Positions 32,930-45,050 of a stretch of DNA of 64,000 nucleotides are shown here, one piece after another. Source of the DNA: Phytophthora hibernalis (Eukaryota; Oomycota; Peronosporomycetes; Peronosporales; Peronosporaceae); assembly GCA_012656075.1 (NCBI GenBank), contig JAAKBF010000354.1, positions 62,001 through 126,000 of the forward strand, given 5' to 3'. The notes under the pieces were generated by a model that ran no database searches, was not told the origin of the DNA, and saw only the letters and a program-made list of their open reading frames with translations. The stretch's first letter is position 1. The number at the start of each line of letters is the position of its first letter. The position numbers and the translations under genes were made by a program.

Positions 32930-34052
32930 TCATTTTGCTGACAGAAACATGCAGCAACGGCAAAGTGGTTGGAGCATGAGGTGAAGCAGCAGTGGCTGGA
33001 TGAAAGGGTGCCGTAGGAGCAGGAGGGGTTGGAGGAGACTGTCATCGATACCAGCCAAAAGTTCAGTGATGAATGCCGAATCCACTTGTGCGAAGGCGTC
33101 AAGCGAAAGATCGTTGTCGCAGTGGGAGTGCGGGTCGTGCATCAAGAGATCTTGTTGCTCGGCGCGCGATTCGGGTGTTAAACATCCAAAACCTGCTGCA
33201 GCGAAATCACCTCCAGTGTGTGTACCGGTATCTGAAGCGTGCGTGGAGTCAGTATCGATAATAACCACGTTCTGTGTGAGAGCTTTGGCGTTATCCGTGG
33301 AAGCATTGCGTCGACGCTTATGCTGCTGCGAGCAGGAGTCACTGCCTTGTGCTGCCGGCTGAACCACGGGCTGCCAGAAGCGTGCGGCGACGCCATAGTC
33401 CTGGGGGCAACCGAAGAAGCGAAGTGCTCAGTCGATTTGAGTGGAATTTTGATAGTCGCCACTTTTTGTGTCAGAGCTTCGATAAGATCTGCATAGTCGT
33501 TGCGTTTGATCTTCCACTGTGGGACAGCAATTTCGCTGGGTGTCTTCTGGCGGTGGTCATGTTCAAAATTCGCGTTTACAATCGTGACGAACCATATACC
33601 GGTATCACAAGAGCGCTCGAGCTTCAGCGAGACGTAAAACCCACAGGCTGTGAGGCGCGGCTTCTTATCGCTCTTGTGGGGCTTTTGACCGAGGGTACAG
33701 ATGTAATAGCGGCTGAACGGCCCCGTTTGATTAGACAGCCCGTCCATTTTTGCCTTGTTGACCGACTTCTGGTTCTGCAGCTGCTGTTCGCGCTTGGCAA
33801 GGCTGTTCGATGACTCAACAACGATCTTCGCACCGGAGACTCGACAATAGTGCTTGAGGGCGCGGTCCCATTCGTCCAAGTTTTGTACGTGTCTTTGATC
33901 AGGGCAAGAACAGCGTGGCTGTGGTTGAGTGCTGCACGGAGTGTGTCGAGGGCCGTCTCAAGCTGGGTGTTTGCTGTGACGATCGCGTCATAGACATCGG
34001 CGGACTGGTCGTCACCGAGGGAGCTGTGCGTGTTGCTTTGGTCGAGATGCAT
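32930..34052 (-). CDS. FAR1-like zinc-binding DNA-binding protein
   Basis: Readable as one protein of about 375 residues from the ATG at 34052 (MHLDQSNTHSS). A helical leader is followed by NLDEWDRALKHYCRVSG, then basic QQLQNQKSVNKAK. A zinc-binding core has Cys in YYICTLG, Cys in TACGFYVSL and the closing pair in FEHDH, the FAR1/WRKY-GCM1 pattern. A Ser/His-rich tail follows. Single-base breaks at about 33,885 and 33,367 are each cured by one added base. There is no transposase domain, so it may be a domesticated transcription factor or a MULE accessory protein. It sits in a palindrome-rich island. Confidence 0.5.
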
Positions 34053-34575
34053 CGAGTGCGAGGCGAAAGTAAGAATGACCCTGCCCGAGTAAGACCTCAA
34101 GCATGACTGGCGTCACCCGAGCCGGACAGGATTGCCCTCGCAAAGCTGCCTATATGGAAAAAGTTATTCGCTGTTGTTACAGTGCAACGCGAGCAAAATA
34201 ATCCTAGTGCAATTTGCCGTTACCACGCTGACGGACGTGCGATGGTTGGGTCCAGCGGCGACGACCTCTTGCAAAAGTTTTTCGAGCTTGGGCGGCGAAA
34301 ACTGCAAGTGTGGATATGCGATGAGTATTACTGCATACTACGTAGTATGCTGTTGTCCGCAGTACGGGTGTTTGTTGGCACCACTTCAATAAAATCGTAC
34401 TGCTTGAAATCGACCGAGTCCTTGACCAGATTTCCTTTCAGGGATGCCTCGATCGAGATTGTTAAAACCTGTCCGCAGTCGAGTTTAGGACGTTAGGACG
34501 AAGCAAAACGTGCTCCACCGCACTTCTTGATCTCCTCGCTGAAGTACAATCGAACGCTCCAAGAACCCAACCAAC
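34053..34575. other. Spacer with an 18-bp perfect palindrome
   Basis: The palindrome gcatactacgtagtatgc lies at 34,333-34,350. It is the upstream region of the FAR1-like gene (minus) and of the polyQ ORF (plus). No other gene is supported. Confidence 0.4.
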
Positions 34576-35007
34576 ATGGAGCAACAACAGCAACAACAGC
34601 AGGACCCTGAGACGCTGTTGGCGAAACTCTGCCGTCACTGGTCAGCGATTACCCTCCTGGCGATCTTCGCCATCACCTGTACGAGTACCTGGTGTTTGGG
34701 AGGGCGGATCGCCACCCCGACGGCGACGTCTTCCTGTCCGACGATGAGCGCAAGGCCGTCAGCGTGCTGCGCGATGTGATCTTCCTCGCTCAACCGATCG
34801 TTTACGCGCACCTTCCGCTGCGTTTGATGCGTGGACTCCATCACAGACCAGTTGGGGGCGCCTTCAGACTCAATCAGCGCGGACAAGTCTGACAAGGATC
34901 CGAAGGTGGTGGTCTCCTTGGAAGACCCAACTCACACACACAAAATCGACAAGGCGGCATGCTTGGACCAGGATGCACACATTTTCGTAACATACTTTAT
35001 TTTATAA
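34576..35007 (+). CDS. Orphan small protein with polyglutamine start
   Basis: Starts MEQQQQQQQDPETLLAKLCRHW. After one added base at about 34,640 it continues SDYPPGDLRHHLYEYLVFGR, with an acidic LSDDERKAVSVLRDVIF stretch. A second added base at about 34,832 would extend the frame through DSITDQLGAPSDSISADKS to a stop at 35,005-35,007. Without that second base it would stop at 34,892. About 143 residues. The amino-acid composition is that of a real protein, but I recognise no family and no signal peptide. Confidence 0.4.
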
Positions 35008-35863
35008 ATGACAATACAGATTTCCACATGAAAAGCTGCTACCTTCTTCGTCATAACTGAGGATGCTGACTCAGCATTTGTGAGACCAACGTTAATCTCT
35101 GCATATTCCAATCGGACTGGTTTTCATGCAGATCTTTCAAAACGTTGCTCATCGCCATCTGAAAGTGCTGACTTGACTAAGACTTTGGTGTTGGAAGACA
35201 CTTGGACAATCGCCAGGTAGCGTCGCCCAAGCCAATTTTTCTCCACCGTCTGCACAATTGATTTACTGCTCGCTGTGCCATCATGGCACTGCCATGTAAG
35301 GGCTTACTCGTGCCTGTATTACAGATTTCCACTGCTGACCTTGAACTCCCAGCTTGGATCATTATCACCACTGTCCGCAAATGCATCAAACTTTATAGGG
35401 ATATTGCCAGCTAATAAAGTATGTTGAAGCAACGCGTCAGGCACACATCAACGTTTACTGCCTTGGTTGTTCATCTGTTCGCCTGTTGAAAGTCGCTGCG
35501 TTGGCGACTAGAGAAAACCTTGTGCAGCTCAAGCTTGAGTTATGCCTGCTTGATGAAGGACTTGGTTCATCATTATCAGCTCACTGCGCAGCAGCATGCT
35601 AATCTAAACAGTAGTCAAGTACGAAGTACACTGCTTCATGCGTGACGGGGTCGAGGAGGTGCACTTGGTATATGGTACGTACGTCTCATTTAGGTGCTTA
35701 CGCTTAACGTGCAGGCCTCGACCTGCTGACTCGAGCGATCTCCTTGTCGAATCCCTATTATACTTGTTCACTTACTGGACTTGGAAAAATGCTCCCTAGG
35801 CGCTGCTATTCGCGCTCGTGGACGCGCAAAATTGGTGTCTGGCTTGGCTCAGCTTGTCTTGAT
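35008..35863. other. Intergenic, possible gene fossil on minus strand
   Basis: Mostly non-coding. On the minus strand at about 35,200-35,400 a degenerate frame (VEKNWLGRRYLAIVQVSSN, with stops) may be a fossil coding fragment. No complete gene was seen. Confidence 0.35.
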
Positions 35864-37856
35864 TTACATGTCGGCAATGTACTTGAGCGCGACCTCGAAC
35901 ATGGTGAGGAAGTAGCCCACCTCGCCCAGCATCAGAGACGGGTGGATCATGGCACCCAGAAGTTCCTTAGTCGCTAGCGGTCGCTTTAGCCCGCTCTTGA
36001 TCACAACAAAAATGTGGATGGGGAGGTAGTCATCTGCAGTGAGAGCTGAGTTTTCACGCCACTCCAGGTTCTTCTCGCCGCAGCTTTTAAAAATCTCCAG
36101 CGCCGCACGCAGCAGCTCCTGAATCTTGTCCATTGGCAGTGTTCGCTCGTCAATCATGCTCAGGTGGTGGCACGATAAACCCCAGTCATCATCCGACTGA
36201 AGGTGCTCGGGGATACCACTATCGGTCTGAGATCTAGACTTTAGGCGCTCAATGTTGCGCACCAGTCGTTGTTCGGCCTCCTTATCCACCGTCGAGCTCA
36301 CGAGGAAGTTCACCTGCTTCTCCAGCGGTACCAAAATGGTGTCCTCCACCGCGTGGAATACACAGTCATCCAGCACAGACGTCACATTGACGCTCAGGTC
36401 CAGCAGCGACAGCGTATCAGCGTACTGCGGGTCCAGGTTTTCTGAAATGTACTTTTCGATGCTCGTCACCGTTGTACGCAGATCCTTGACTGCTGCCGCT
36501 GCCAGAGCTGCGCCTTCAAACTTATTGCATCCCGGGCACAACGCCGACTCAATGGTGGTCATACGATTGCGGAAAGCGTGAAGAAACTGGTAGCACGTAC
36601 TGCCCTCTACAGCACCATCGCAGTTAAGACGGCGGAACAGATCGTAAGTCAACCACTTGGGCTCAATCGGTTCGCCCGTCGTATCGATCTTCTCCAGCGA
36701 TGACACGAACTCAGCTGAGCACATCTCGAGCTGCAGCTCCATCAAAATGCTGCGTTGTAACCTCGACTGCGGCTCTAACGACGCCAAGTTCCTCAAAACA
36801 CCTCGATTTCAACCATACCGCGGCTGATCGACGCGGCGCTTGCAGGTCGGAATCGCCGCCGAGGGAACGGCAGATCCGTGAGGAACCGCAAATAGTCCCT
36901 CTCGTCATCATTTTCCGGTGCGCGTCGGATAATTCCTCGGATTTTACGTCGCAGGAAGTAAAATCACTGAAGCGCTTCTTGGTGATCCAGAACACGCGGG
37001 TGTGAAGATCCACCACGTGGAGCACGTACTCGGTCACGGCCGGCATGGAGCTCACCGTCTCGCAGCGCACCACCCTCACCGAAAGTCCAGGACGCAGACC
37101 AGAGTATTTCCACTTGGTGTACTGCTCCAGCGTCATACTTCGCGCACGCTTCTGCGTTCTACCTTTAGTAGGAGAAAACACCAGCGGCGGCATCGGTGGC
37201 AGAATTCCAGCTCCAGTAGCTGAAGATCCCGAGGACGCTGAAGATGCCGAGGACGCACCCGCCGCAGAGGCAGCAGAAGCAGGTCGTCCTGTCTCGGGAC
37301 AAGCCGCAGCGTCCGGATCCATAGACTGTGTACTTCTCAGGAAACTCGCGGCGTCTTCTATCCTCCTCAGTCCAGGGATAGAGCTCCTCGCCGTCTTCTT
37401 GGGCTTAACCTGAGGTTCAGCGTCCGGGTCGCTTTCAAGCAGGAAACTGGGCCTCCGCTCTCCATGCTGCAGTCACATCGTCATGGTCCACCCATCAGTC
37501 ACTCATACAAAACGCCAATCAGTTACAAGAGCTCACCTTGAGCGCTCCTCGGGTCAAAATGGAGCGGGAAATGTGCTGCAGCAGGCGGTTCTCGTGGTGC
37601 GACGACATGCGCATCGCCAGCTTCCACATGACGTGACCCGCCAGCGTCGGGGGCGCCAACTGCTCGTCCTCCTCCGCCTTCTGCTGCGCCAAGTCGTGCA
37701 GGGCGAACGCGGGGGCCACGGGCGCCAGCGACGGCTGCGGCGGAGCTTCAGCAGCCTCCGCCAGCCCACGCCCGCCTCCTCCTCCGCCTGCAGCTCGTCG
37801 CACTCGATCTCCGTCTCGCTGCTCGCGCGCTGGTCTCGCCGCCCGGCCCCACTCAT
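35864..37856 (-). CDS. PX-VPS9 domain protein, putative Rab5-type GEF
   Basis: Two exons (37856-37537 and 37466-35864). The N-terminal part is Ala/Glu-rich with HDLAQQKAEEDEQLAPP. A PX phosphoinositide-binding domain follows (LRPGLSVRVVRCETV, VTEYVLHVVDLHTRVFWITKKRFSDF, DYLRFLTDLPFP). A helical bundle leads to a C-terminal VPS9 domain (LTADDYLPIHIFVVIKSGL, ELLGAMIHPSLMLGEVGYFLTMFEVALKYIADM), the exchange domain for Rab5/Rab21-like GTPases. Together these imply an endosomal, PI3P-directed GEF. Three one-base breaks (about 37,765, 36,962 and 36,797, mostly homopolymers) interrupt it. Adding a base at each gives one continuous protein of about 640 residues. Confidence 0.78.
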
Positions 37857-39132
37857 GCTGCCGCTGCTGCTGGTTCCTAACTAAACGACCAGGGGCTCCA
37901 GTATGCGCAGGCGGTGGTGTGGTTGTCGGAAGCCTGTCCTGTGGCGATTACGAGTGCCGATGCTTTGTGCCTGGTTTAGGCAGCGACGTTGCTACCGTCT
38001 GGACTGTATAATGACCGTCGGCCGTGACATGCGGTCGGATAGGTTCATGCGGAAGGTGAGGTATGGATACACGGAGGTTTGTATGGAGTGTGCGGTTGTG
38101 GACGACGTGCAGACGATGCGGATATGACGCAAGGTAGGATGCAGAGGGAGAGGCCGACTGGACACTGTGTGTGGACCACACAAGTCAGCTGGGTCTCACG
38201 TCGCAAAAACGAGGGCACGAAGCAGAATCCACTCGGATTGGAAGAAAAGGGCGGAACATGCCCACCGCTGGTACTGAGTCTGTTACAATGACAGTTTGTG
38301 GCATCATTACAGCTACTTGCCACGCTGGACTTCGATGCGCTGCCGACACTCAAGGGCGGAAGAACGAGGCGGTTTTCTCTTCGACACTTCGCCGTTGGAT
38401 CAAATACCGCATACTGAAGTCAAGTGAATGACGTCGTGGCGCAATCGTCCCACTCCCCGGCCAGAAATGAGGCCGAATTTTGACCAATCCGAAGCCGCCA
38501 AAATCGAGCTGCACTCAACATCGGTCTCCTTCGTGATGAGCGCAACAGCAACACGCGGTGTCTCTTTCATGCATGATTTGGTGGCTCTGCTGCCGAAAGG
38601 AGGTTGAAGCCGGGATAGCCAACGTCTTGGTGGCGCGCGCTTGCTTCGTCGATCGAAAGCTTTCGTGCGGACGTGCGGTGGAGAGCGTGTCTCTCTCATA
38701 TCTGAGTTCTTGACGCTGAAGCTACGGTTCCCGCCATTTACTTGATGCAGCTTCCTCACTGCTTCGAGACATGAGCAGCGGGAAGTCCGGCTCAAAAACT
38801 GATCGTTGCCGAATCGCGGAAGGATCTCGTCCTGTTGTTGCAAGTCGCAGCAACCTGTCAAAGTGTCAGCGCCGCAACATGGGATTTGTGTCTCAAAGTG
38901 AAGTCTTTGCTGCCAAGTCGGCGAGTTAATCAGACAGATCTGAGTACAGCGCTAGGAGACCCAGCACCGGTGCCATCCTCGCTGGTGCTGCGTTCAATCG
39001 CCCCAAAACTCTTGGAACAAGACTCCCAATCTCGCCAACTGAACGCACTTCAACTTCAACATTATCCACCAATCAACGCCAAGTGTATCCATCTCTCCTT
39101 TTCGACGAATCCTCGCTCGCGATCCTTGGATC
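37857..39132. other. Intergenic upstream of CFAP65
   Basis: Divergent spacer between the PX-VPS9 gene and CFAP65. A 462-base minus ORF (38,400-38,861) lacks any recognisable feature and was not accepted. No RNA gene was recognised. Confidence 0.4.
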
Positions 39133-42100
39133 ATGAGCAGTCGCAGTAAAACGATGGAGACAGAGGCGAGGCCCGTACTCGATCGCGTGGAGCAACGCCG
39201 TCGCTATGGACTGGACTGCGGCGACGTCATCCGCTTCGAGGCTGGCGCGTGGGCTCCAGGTGGCGAGCACGCACGACAAATGACCGTACGCAACGTTTCG
39301 CAGCGCACCATCAAGTTCAAGTACGAGCTGCCGCGCACCAAGTACTTCAGCATGAACTTCCCCACCATCATGACACTCAGTCCGGGGATGCTCACGACGC
39401 TGGACGTGGCTTTTCGGCCAGTAAAACTCGAGGAATACGACGACTTCGTGGGCTTCCACGTGCAGGTGATCGAGGGCGGTGTCGCTGCAGTCTCCGGTCG
39501 CTTCCGAGTGCCTGTAATGGCCCGCATCGCTGCTTTAAAGGTGGAGATCCCGCACGGAGTGGACTTCGGTTTCTGTCCCACCAAAGAGACGACGCTGCAG
39601 ATTTTCACGTTGCACAATTGCGGACAAATCGACGCCTTGTTCGACTGGACGGTTCCTGCAGCGGGAGAGCATGGAAGGCCTTTTGCAGTTCGCCCAGAGT
39701 CTGGAAAGGTTAAAGCTGGCGCCAGTATTGAGCTCACAGCAAGTTTCTTTCCTACGAGTGCTTCGGTGTATGTTACGACCACGGCCTGTAGTGTCAAGGT
39801 AAATGCAGTGCGGGCTCGATGTAGAATTGCGGACGCTTTTTGACGCCATTTGTGTTGCTTGCTACAGCCAGATACCACGGAGTCATTTGCGCCTGCTCAA
39901 GCACTTGTGGAAATGATGAAGATCAGTGGTATCAGCAAATTCACGCACCTGTCTGCATCTGAGACGGAAATGAATTTTGGAGAGGTGTTGGTTGGAGCTC
40001 CAAATACGAGTCGTGCCCCGACAGAGAAGGAGTTCATCTTGCGCAATCGGTCACTTGTGCGTGCCAGCTTCCGCATCGAAAATGTCGAGAGTGATCACGA
40101 TGCGCGCTTCTTTTCTCACCTTTAACTGGGGTGGTAGAAGCTGAGTCTACGGTTATTATCAAGGTGCGCTACACTCCGCTGAGTGCCGGCACATTTACGT
40201 GCGATCATTTTGATATATTGACGCCTGGTGGCAATCGAGTGCGTATCACGTGCAAAGGACGAGCAATTGGTCCCATGCTTAGTATCTGGAGGAAGAACCT
40301 CGAGTCGAATTTTGTGCCTACCCGGTCCGTAAACTTTCATGACGTACCTGTAGGTGGAAAGGTGGTATCACGGGTCATTACACTGCGAAATGAATCGCCT
40401 ATAGATATTTTCTTTCATTTTGACGCTCAGGCGCAGGGGTGTTCTGCTTTGACCGAGTCACTGGAAAAATACCGCCGTTTTTGGACCTGAGTGTCACCAT
40501 TTCGTTCTCGCCGCCTCACCCCGGGAACTTCTACCGCCGATTTTTTCTGTTAGTACACAACCAAACCACACGGTTTGTGGATGTACTCGGCACAGGATAT
40601 GATGAGAAAGCGCGACCATCGCCATTTCAGCAAGCCCATGTTGACGCCTATCGACTTCGATCCGCTGCTGGTCTCGGTCGCCTTTCACCAGATCAATTGG
40701 AAACGTATCACGAAGAGAATGGTGACGCACTGTTCCTTAAAGGTGCATTGCAACTTGTAAAGACTGATGACACATCCAGCCCCAGCGATACTGAATCATC
40801 GGTCTCTCAGCTTCCTCCTAGTCGGATTCTCACGCGAAGTGGAGAGGCTTCACTGGGCGACCTCGAAGTCTGCAGTGAATACTTCATCAGTATCGAGGAC
40901 AAGACGAATCCGGTTCTAGTTATCGGTTCACTACTAGACTTTGGGAGCTGTGGTATCGTGCAATTCCCGTCTAAAAAGATTCTACTTGTAACCAACAACA
41001 CTCATAGCAAGGTGACTTGCTCGTGGCGAGTGGCAGTAGCACCTGATCCCTCGCAGGTGAGCGACGACCAGTCGGTGTTTCGTGTATTTCCCCACGGCTG
41101 ATATTGCTGCAGGTGCTACAGCAGAATTTCGTGTGGCATTTCAGCCTACCCGGGTCAACACTTACTATTTTGCCGAGCTGGAAGCGTTTGCATCGTTTAA
41201 GTCCAATAGGACATTCCGACTCGTGAACGTGGAGACATTCACACCACCGTGGTGTCTGGTGGCCAAGACTTGTGGCAACACGTTTGCCTCTCCTACGGAA
41301 CAATTCCTCCCAAAGATCAGTTTTCGATTGATGAAGAATAAGGTGCAGTTTCCTCCATGTTACCTCGGCGACAGCGTTTTCCAGACAATCATGGTAGAAA
41401 ATGCCAGCGACACCCCCTCTCTCTTTGCATTCGTCCAAGACGCAGCCGAAATATTTTCGTGTAAACCGACGTGCGGCTACATCGAGGCGAGGTCTTTCCA
41501 CTTGGTGGCAATTCGATTCACACCGCGCAACGTGCGAAAATACTCTCATTTCTTGCAGTGCGTCGTGAACAATGCACACGCCGAACCGGAGGTCTTAGAG
41601 CTTACAGCCATTTGCGCTCTGCCGCAACTTAGCTTCCAGGATATTGAGGGTGATCAGCTTCTACCCTCCGAGGCCAAAGTGTATGTAAGGCCCACTTCTG
41701 TTGGTCTCGAGTCCCTAAGGAAAATTGAACTGATAAACACGTCTCGTGTTCCTCTGGTATATCGGTGGGAGCTTCCTGCGAAATACCAGCGCGTTTTCGG
41801 GTCATGCCCAAGTTAGGTCGACTCAACGGCAGGGAGGCGGCATCAATCGAGTGTTCATTTACGCCAAACGAGATCCGTGAGTACGCCAGTCGCTTTCTGG
41901 TGGCCGTAAAATCAATCAGTATCCCGTTAGACCAGCGAAAAAGTCTGAAATCGAAACTTCCAGTGCTACAAGAGCTAACCGTTCGAGTGCAAACTAAGGG
42001 AACCATAGGTGCAATTCTATTCCAACCGGAGAGTCTGAAATTCGAGACAATCCTCGTGAACTCCAACTCCAAGCAATCTTTCTTTATAGAGAACACAGCT

Positions 42101-44897
42101 GACTGTGACCTTATGTACTCACTACAGCAGTTCATGGTCTCTAAGACCCGAAGAGTTCGGCAAAACGGGGAAAATGATGACGGAGATGAAATCGACACCA
42201 CCACCCCGGCTGGTAATTTGGTGTTCTCACAAGCTGAGGGTTGCATTCCGGCGCAGTCACGTAAAAAGATCACGGCAACATTCTTTCCGACTTCGGCAGG
42301 TATATTCACGTTCGAGGTTTCGTGCGTTGTCGGCGATCAGGCGTCATCTCCTTATGAAACATGGGGTTTCCACGAGCTCAAACAACCTACTTGCATTATT
42401 CAGGCGGAGGCTTCGTTCCCTACCATCGAAATTGAGGATTTGCGAGTGCCTGGAGTGTCAACACAGCTCGCGTGGCACCAATTTCAGTGCAACGAGATCA
42501 ATGAATATCTTGTAGCATCTCCCACAAAGAGGAAGAAGTTAAGCCAAAGTTTAACAGCTATTGCGGGGAATAACGATTCAGGCTCTCCTGAATCGGATGG
42601 CCTCGAAGACGAATCCTCGCTCAAACGTTTTGCGATACCATTCTCACCAGCTCCCTTGGGAAGTCGAACGGAGAGGGTATTCCTGAAGTTGCGCAACCCT
42701 GGAAGTCTTGTTGTACAGTATCATCTACGCTACCCAAAAGAGGGGAATGTTGAGATCGAGCATTGGGCTGAGACCGGTGCACCATCCTCCGATGAATTGC
42801 GTTTGAACGCCATCATTGATAGCAAAGTGTTTACTATCTCACCTCGCAGAGCAACGTTGTTACCGCGACAGAGTATTCTCTTGACTTTGTCATACTCGTA
42901 CACATCAGAAGCCTACAATGGTGAGCACGACCTTCCGCTGTACTTAGAAGTTGACAAAGGCAAAAGGTTGTGTTGGAATTGCAAGGCAGAACTCTTGCCC
43001 ACAAAGACCCCAAGCTATTCCTTCCGTCCCAAGTTTTCCATCTTTCTCCGGTGACAATCGGCGAGTTTCGGCAAGACTTTCTGCCTCCACCAGCTTTGGC
43101 TCGACGGACAGCATCAAGCGAAGATAAAGATGACTACGAACAAAGCGAATACCCCGTCCATTTGCGTATGGGTAGACCACCAGTGCAGCAAGTGGAAGTT
43201 TTTAATCGCGGTGACAGTGCATTGCGCTTGGAAGTCGGTAGTGTTTCGTTCAAGCAAGTGAATGCTGCAAACTATGGTTATCGAGTGCTGAGGTGTGCCA
43301 GCAACTCCGAGATTATTCCTGCAAAGAGCTCGATTTTCCTCGACATCGAGTTCAATCCTATCAAGCCTGGCACAATCGAGGTTCCATTGTTGCTCAAAGC
43401 GCATGGGCTCATGGGCAAAGGGTATAAGGAGATGGTGGAGATTACGATTGTGGCAACTGGATACCACCCCAAACAGTGGACACTGCAACAGATGAAAGAT
43501 GAACTCTGGACATCGACAGCACCACCGAAGAAACAAGCTTTGAGTATCCCAGATCTCTCAGCATGCTTTGTTTCAGACTGCATTGACTTTGGTCACGTGT
43601 CGGTGCACTCGAATCAAACCAGTTGCTTGTCCTACAAAATGAGAGTACCCCTGGAAACTTCGACATAGCTGCAAGTAGTTTTGCCTTCGAGTGGGATATT
43701 ATGCATCCTCTCGTTGCAAATGGGATTATTGTATTCTCACCTAAGCACGGCGAGCTTGGGCCAGGAGAGAAAGCACTCATTCGCGTTAGCGTTCACACGG
43801 AGGTGATGCATTTGTGGTCAACCACGACGTGGCATGCTTGATCACCTATGTTAATGAGGACAAGGATGCCAAAAGCAACAACTCAGCTGCAGTGAGCCCG
43901 ACACGATCCAAGGTGCAGTCGAGTGGGACCTCATTAAGCAAAACACGAACGTCGGTCATCAACCGCTCGATCGCTACGCAGGAGGCAGTACCTGACAAGC
44001 GTATCAGCTCGATGTCGAAATTGGTGGCACTGAACAGTAACGGCACCAGCCACAACAGCTCGCGGAACCAATTATCGCAATCAACTCGAAGAGGGTCGCC
44101 AGCAGAGAAGAGTGGGGCGATGTCAACTTGTGATAGTCGCCACCTCGACGCATTTGAAGAGGAATCCACGACGCCTATCTTCGTTCGGATATATGCACAT
44201 GTGCTACCGGTGGACGTGATGGAACGGATCTATTCGCGCGAAGAGCTGAAAAAGTTACCGCTTCAGTCCACAAAGCATATCCCCGCGTACTTCCAGTATC
44301 TGCACCAACCGTCAGAGATGCGAAGACGCCTTCGCTACCAAGCACCAGAGATACAAATACCCCGATGAGGACAGGAAGAGCGATTGCGACGACACAGTCC
44401 ACCACCAAAGACCGTATTGGTAGTGGAAAGCTGGCTGGTAGCAAACCTGGTACTGGATCACGAGGCTCCGTTATGGAGGACGAGTCGGCCGCAGCAAAAT
44501 GCCGTGACGTTTTGTACGATGTCATGGAAACACTCGTTATGGATGTGTTGACATCTAGCGCAATTCAAGAAGTTTTCAAGAGCAACTCGAGCCGCTTCCA
44601 CGCTCAGATCGCGCCGTTCACCAAGCTGGAATCTCGGAAGGAGCAAAAGGCATTCTACCTCCCGAGGCTCTGTACCACAAGGCCCGTCAAGACAACGACT
44701 GCCAGGCCATCGTTGCAGGTGTGATGGAGAACACGGTTTTTAACGTCCTCCAAGAACTCTTCTACGGTGATCTGGAACAGGAACTACTTTGTGTGCCCCG
44801 AAAGACGGTGTTTCCCAATGCACACGCCGAGTCCAGCCCTGCTGCTTCTTCCCACCAACCTGCAATCGATACTTCTCAGTCACTGCTCAAGACGTAA
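39133..44897 (+). CDS. CFAP65: CFAP65-like flagellar protein with ASH/MSP repeats
   Basis: A giant protein of about 1,900 residues, the length of CFAP65 (CCDC108), a central-apparatus/sperm-flagellum protein needed for motility. The N-terminus has IRFEAGAWAPGGEHARQMTV and IKFKYELPRTKYFSMNFPTI. Repeated ASH/HYDIN-type immunoglobulin-like domains follow (VDFGFCPTKETTLQIFTLHN, MNFGEVLVGAPNT, FCFDRVTGKIPPFLDLSVTI, LDFGSCGIVQFPSKKILLV and more). A helical C-terminus has KCRDVLYDVMETLVMDVL and MENTVFNVLQELFYGDLEQ. One intron lies at 39,799-39,867. About nine one-base breaks occur (about 40,112, 40,437, 41,081, 41,798, 42,974, 43,620, 43,812, 44,352 and 44,650). Every one is closed by adding a base, and the protein text is continuous across all of them. 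It fits biflagellate zoospores. Confidence 0.8.
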
Positions 44898-45050
44898 GCA
44901 GTTCGTTCAGAAAATCTGTACTTGGAAATACTAGGGACTCTATTCGAAGTTGTTCTGGTAGATAAAGAGTACAACGTGGTGGTGCGCGAGGCGCACTTCA
45001 CTATCAGGTCAGCAGCTCCGCTCAGCTCTGCTTCCCTCCGTTTGTTTTAC

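Noticed and set aside
38400..38861. 153-residue minus-strand ORF between PX-VPS9 and CFAP65
   Set aside because: No domain, signal peptide or coherent composition. Likely chance opening in a divergent spacer.
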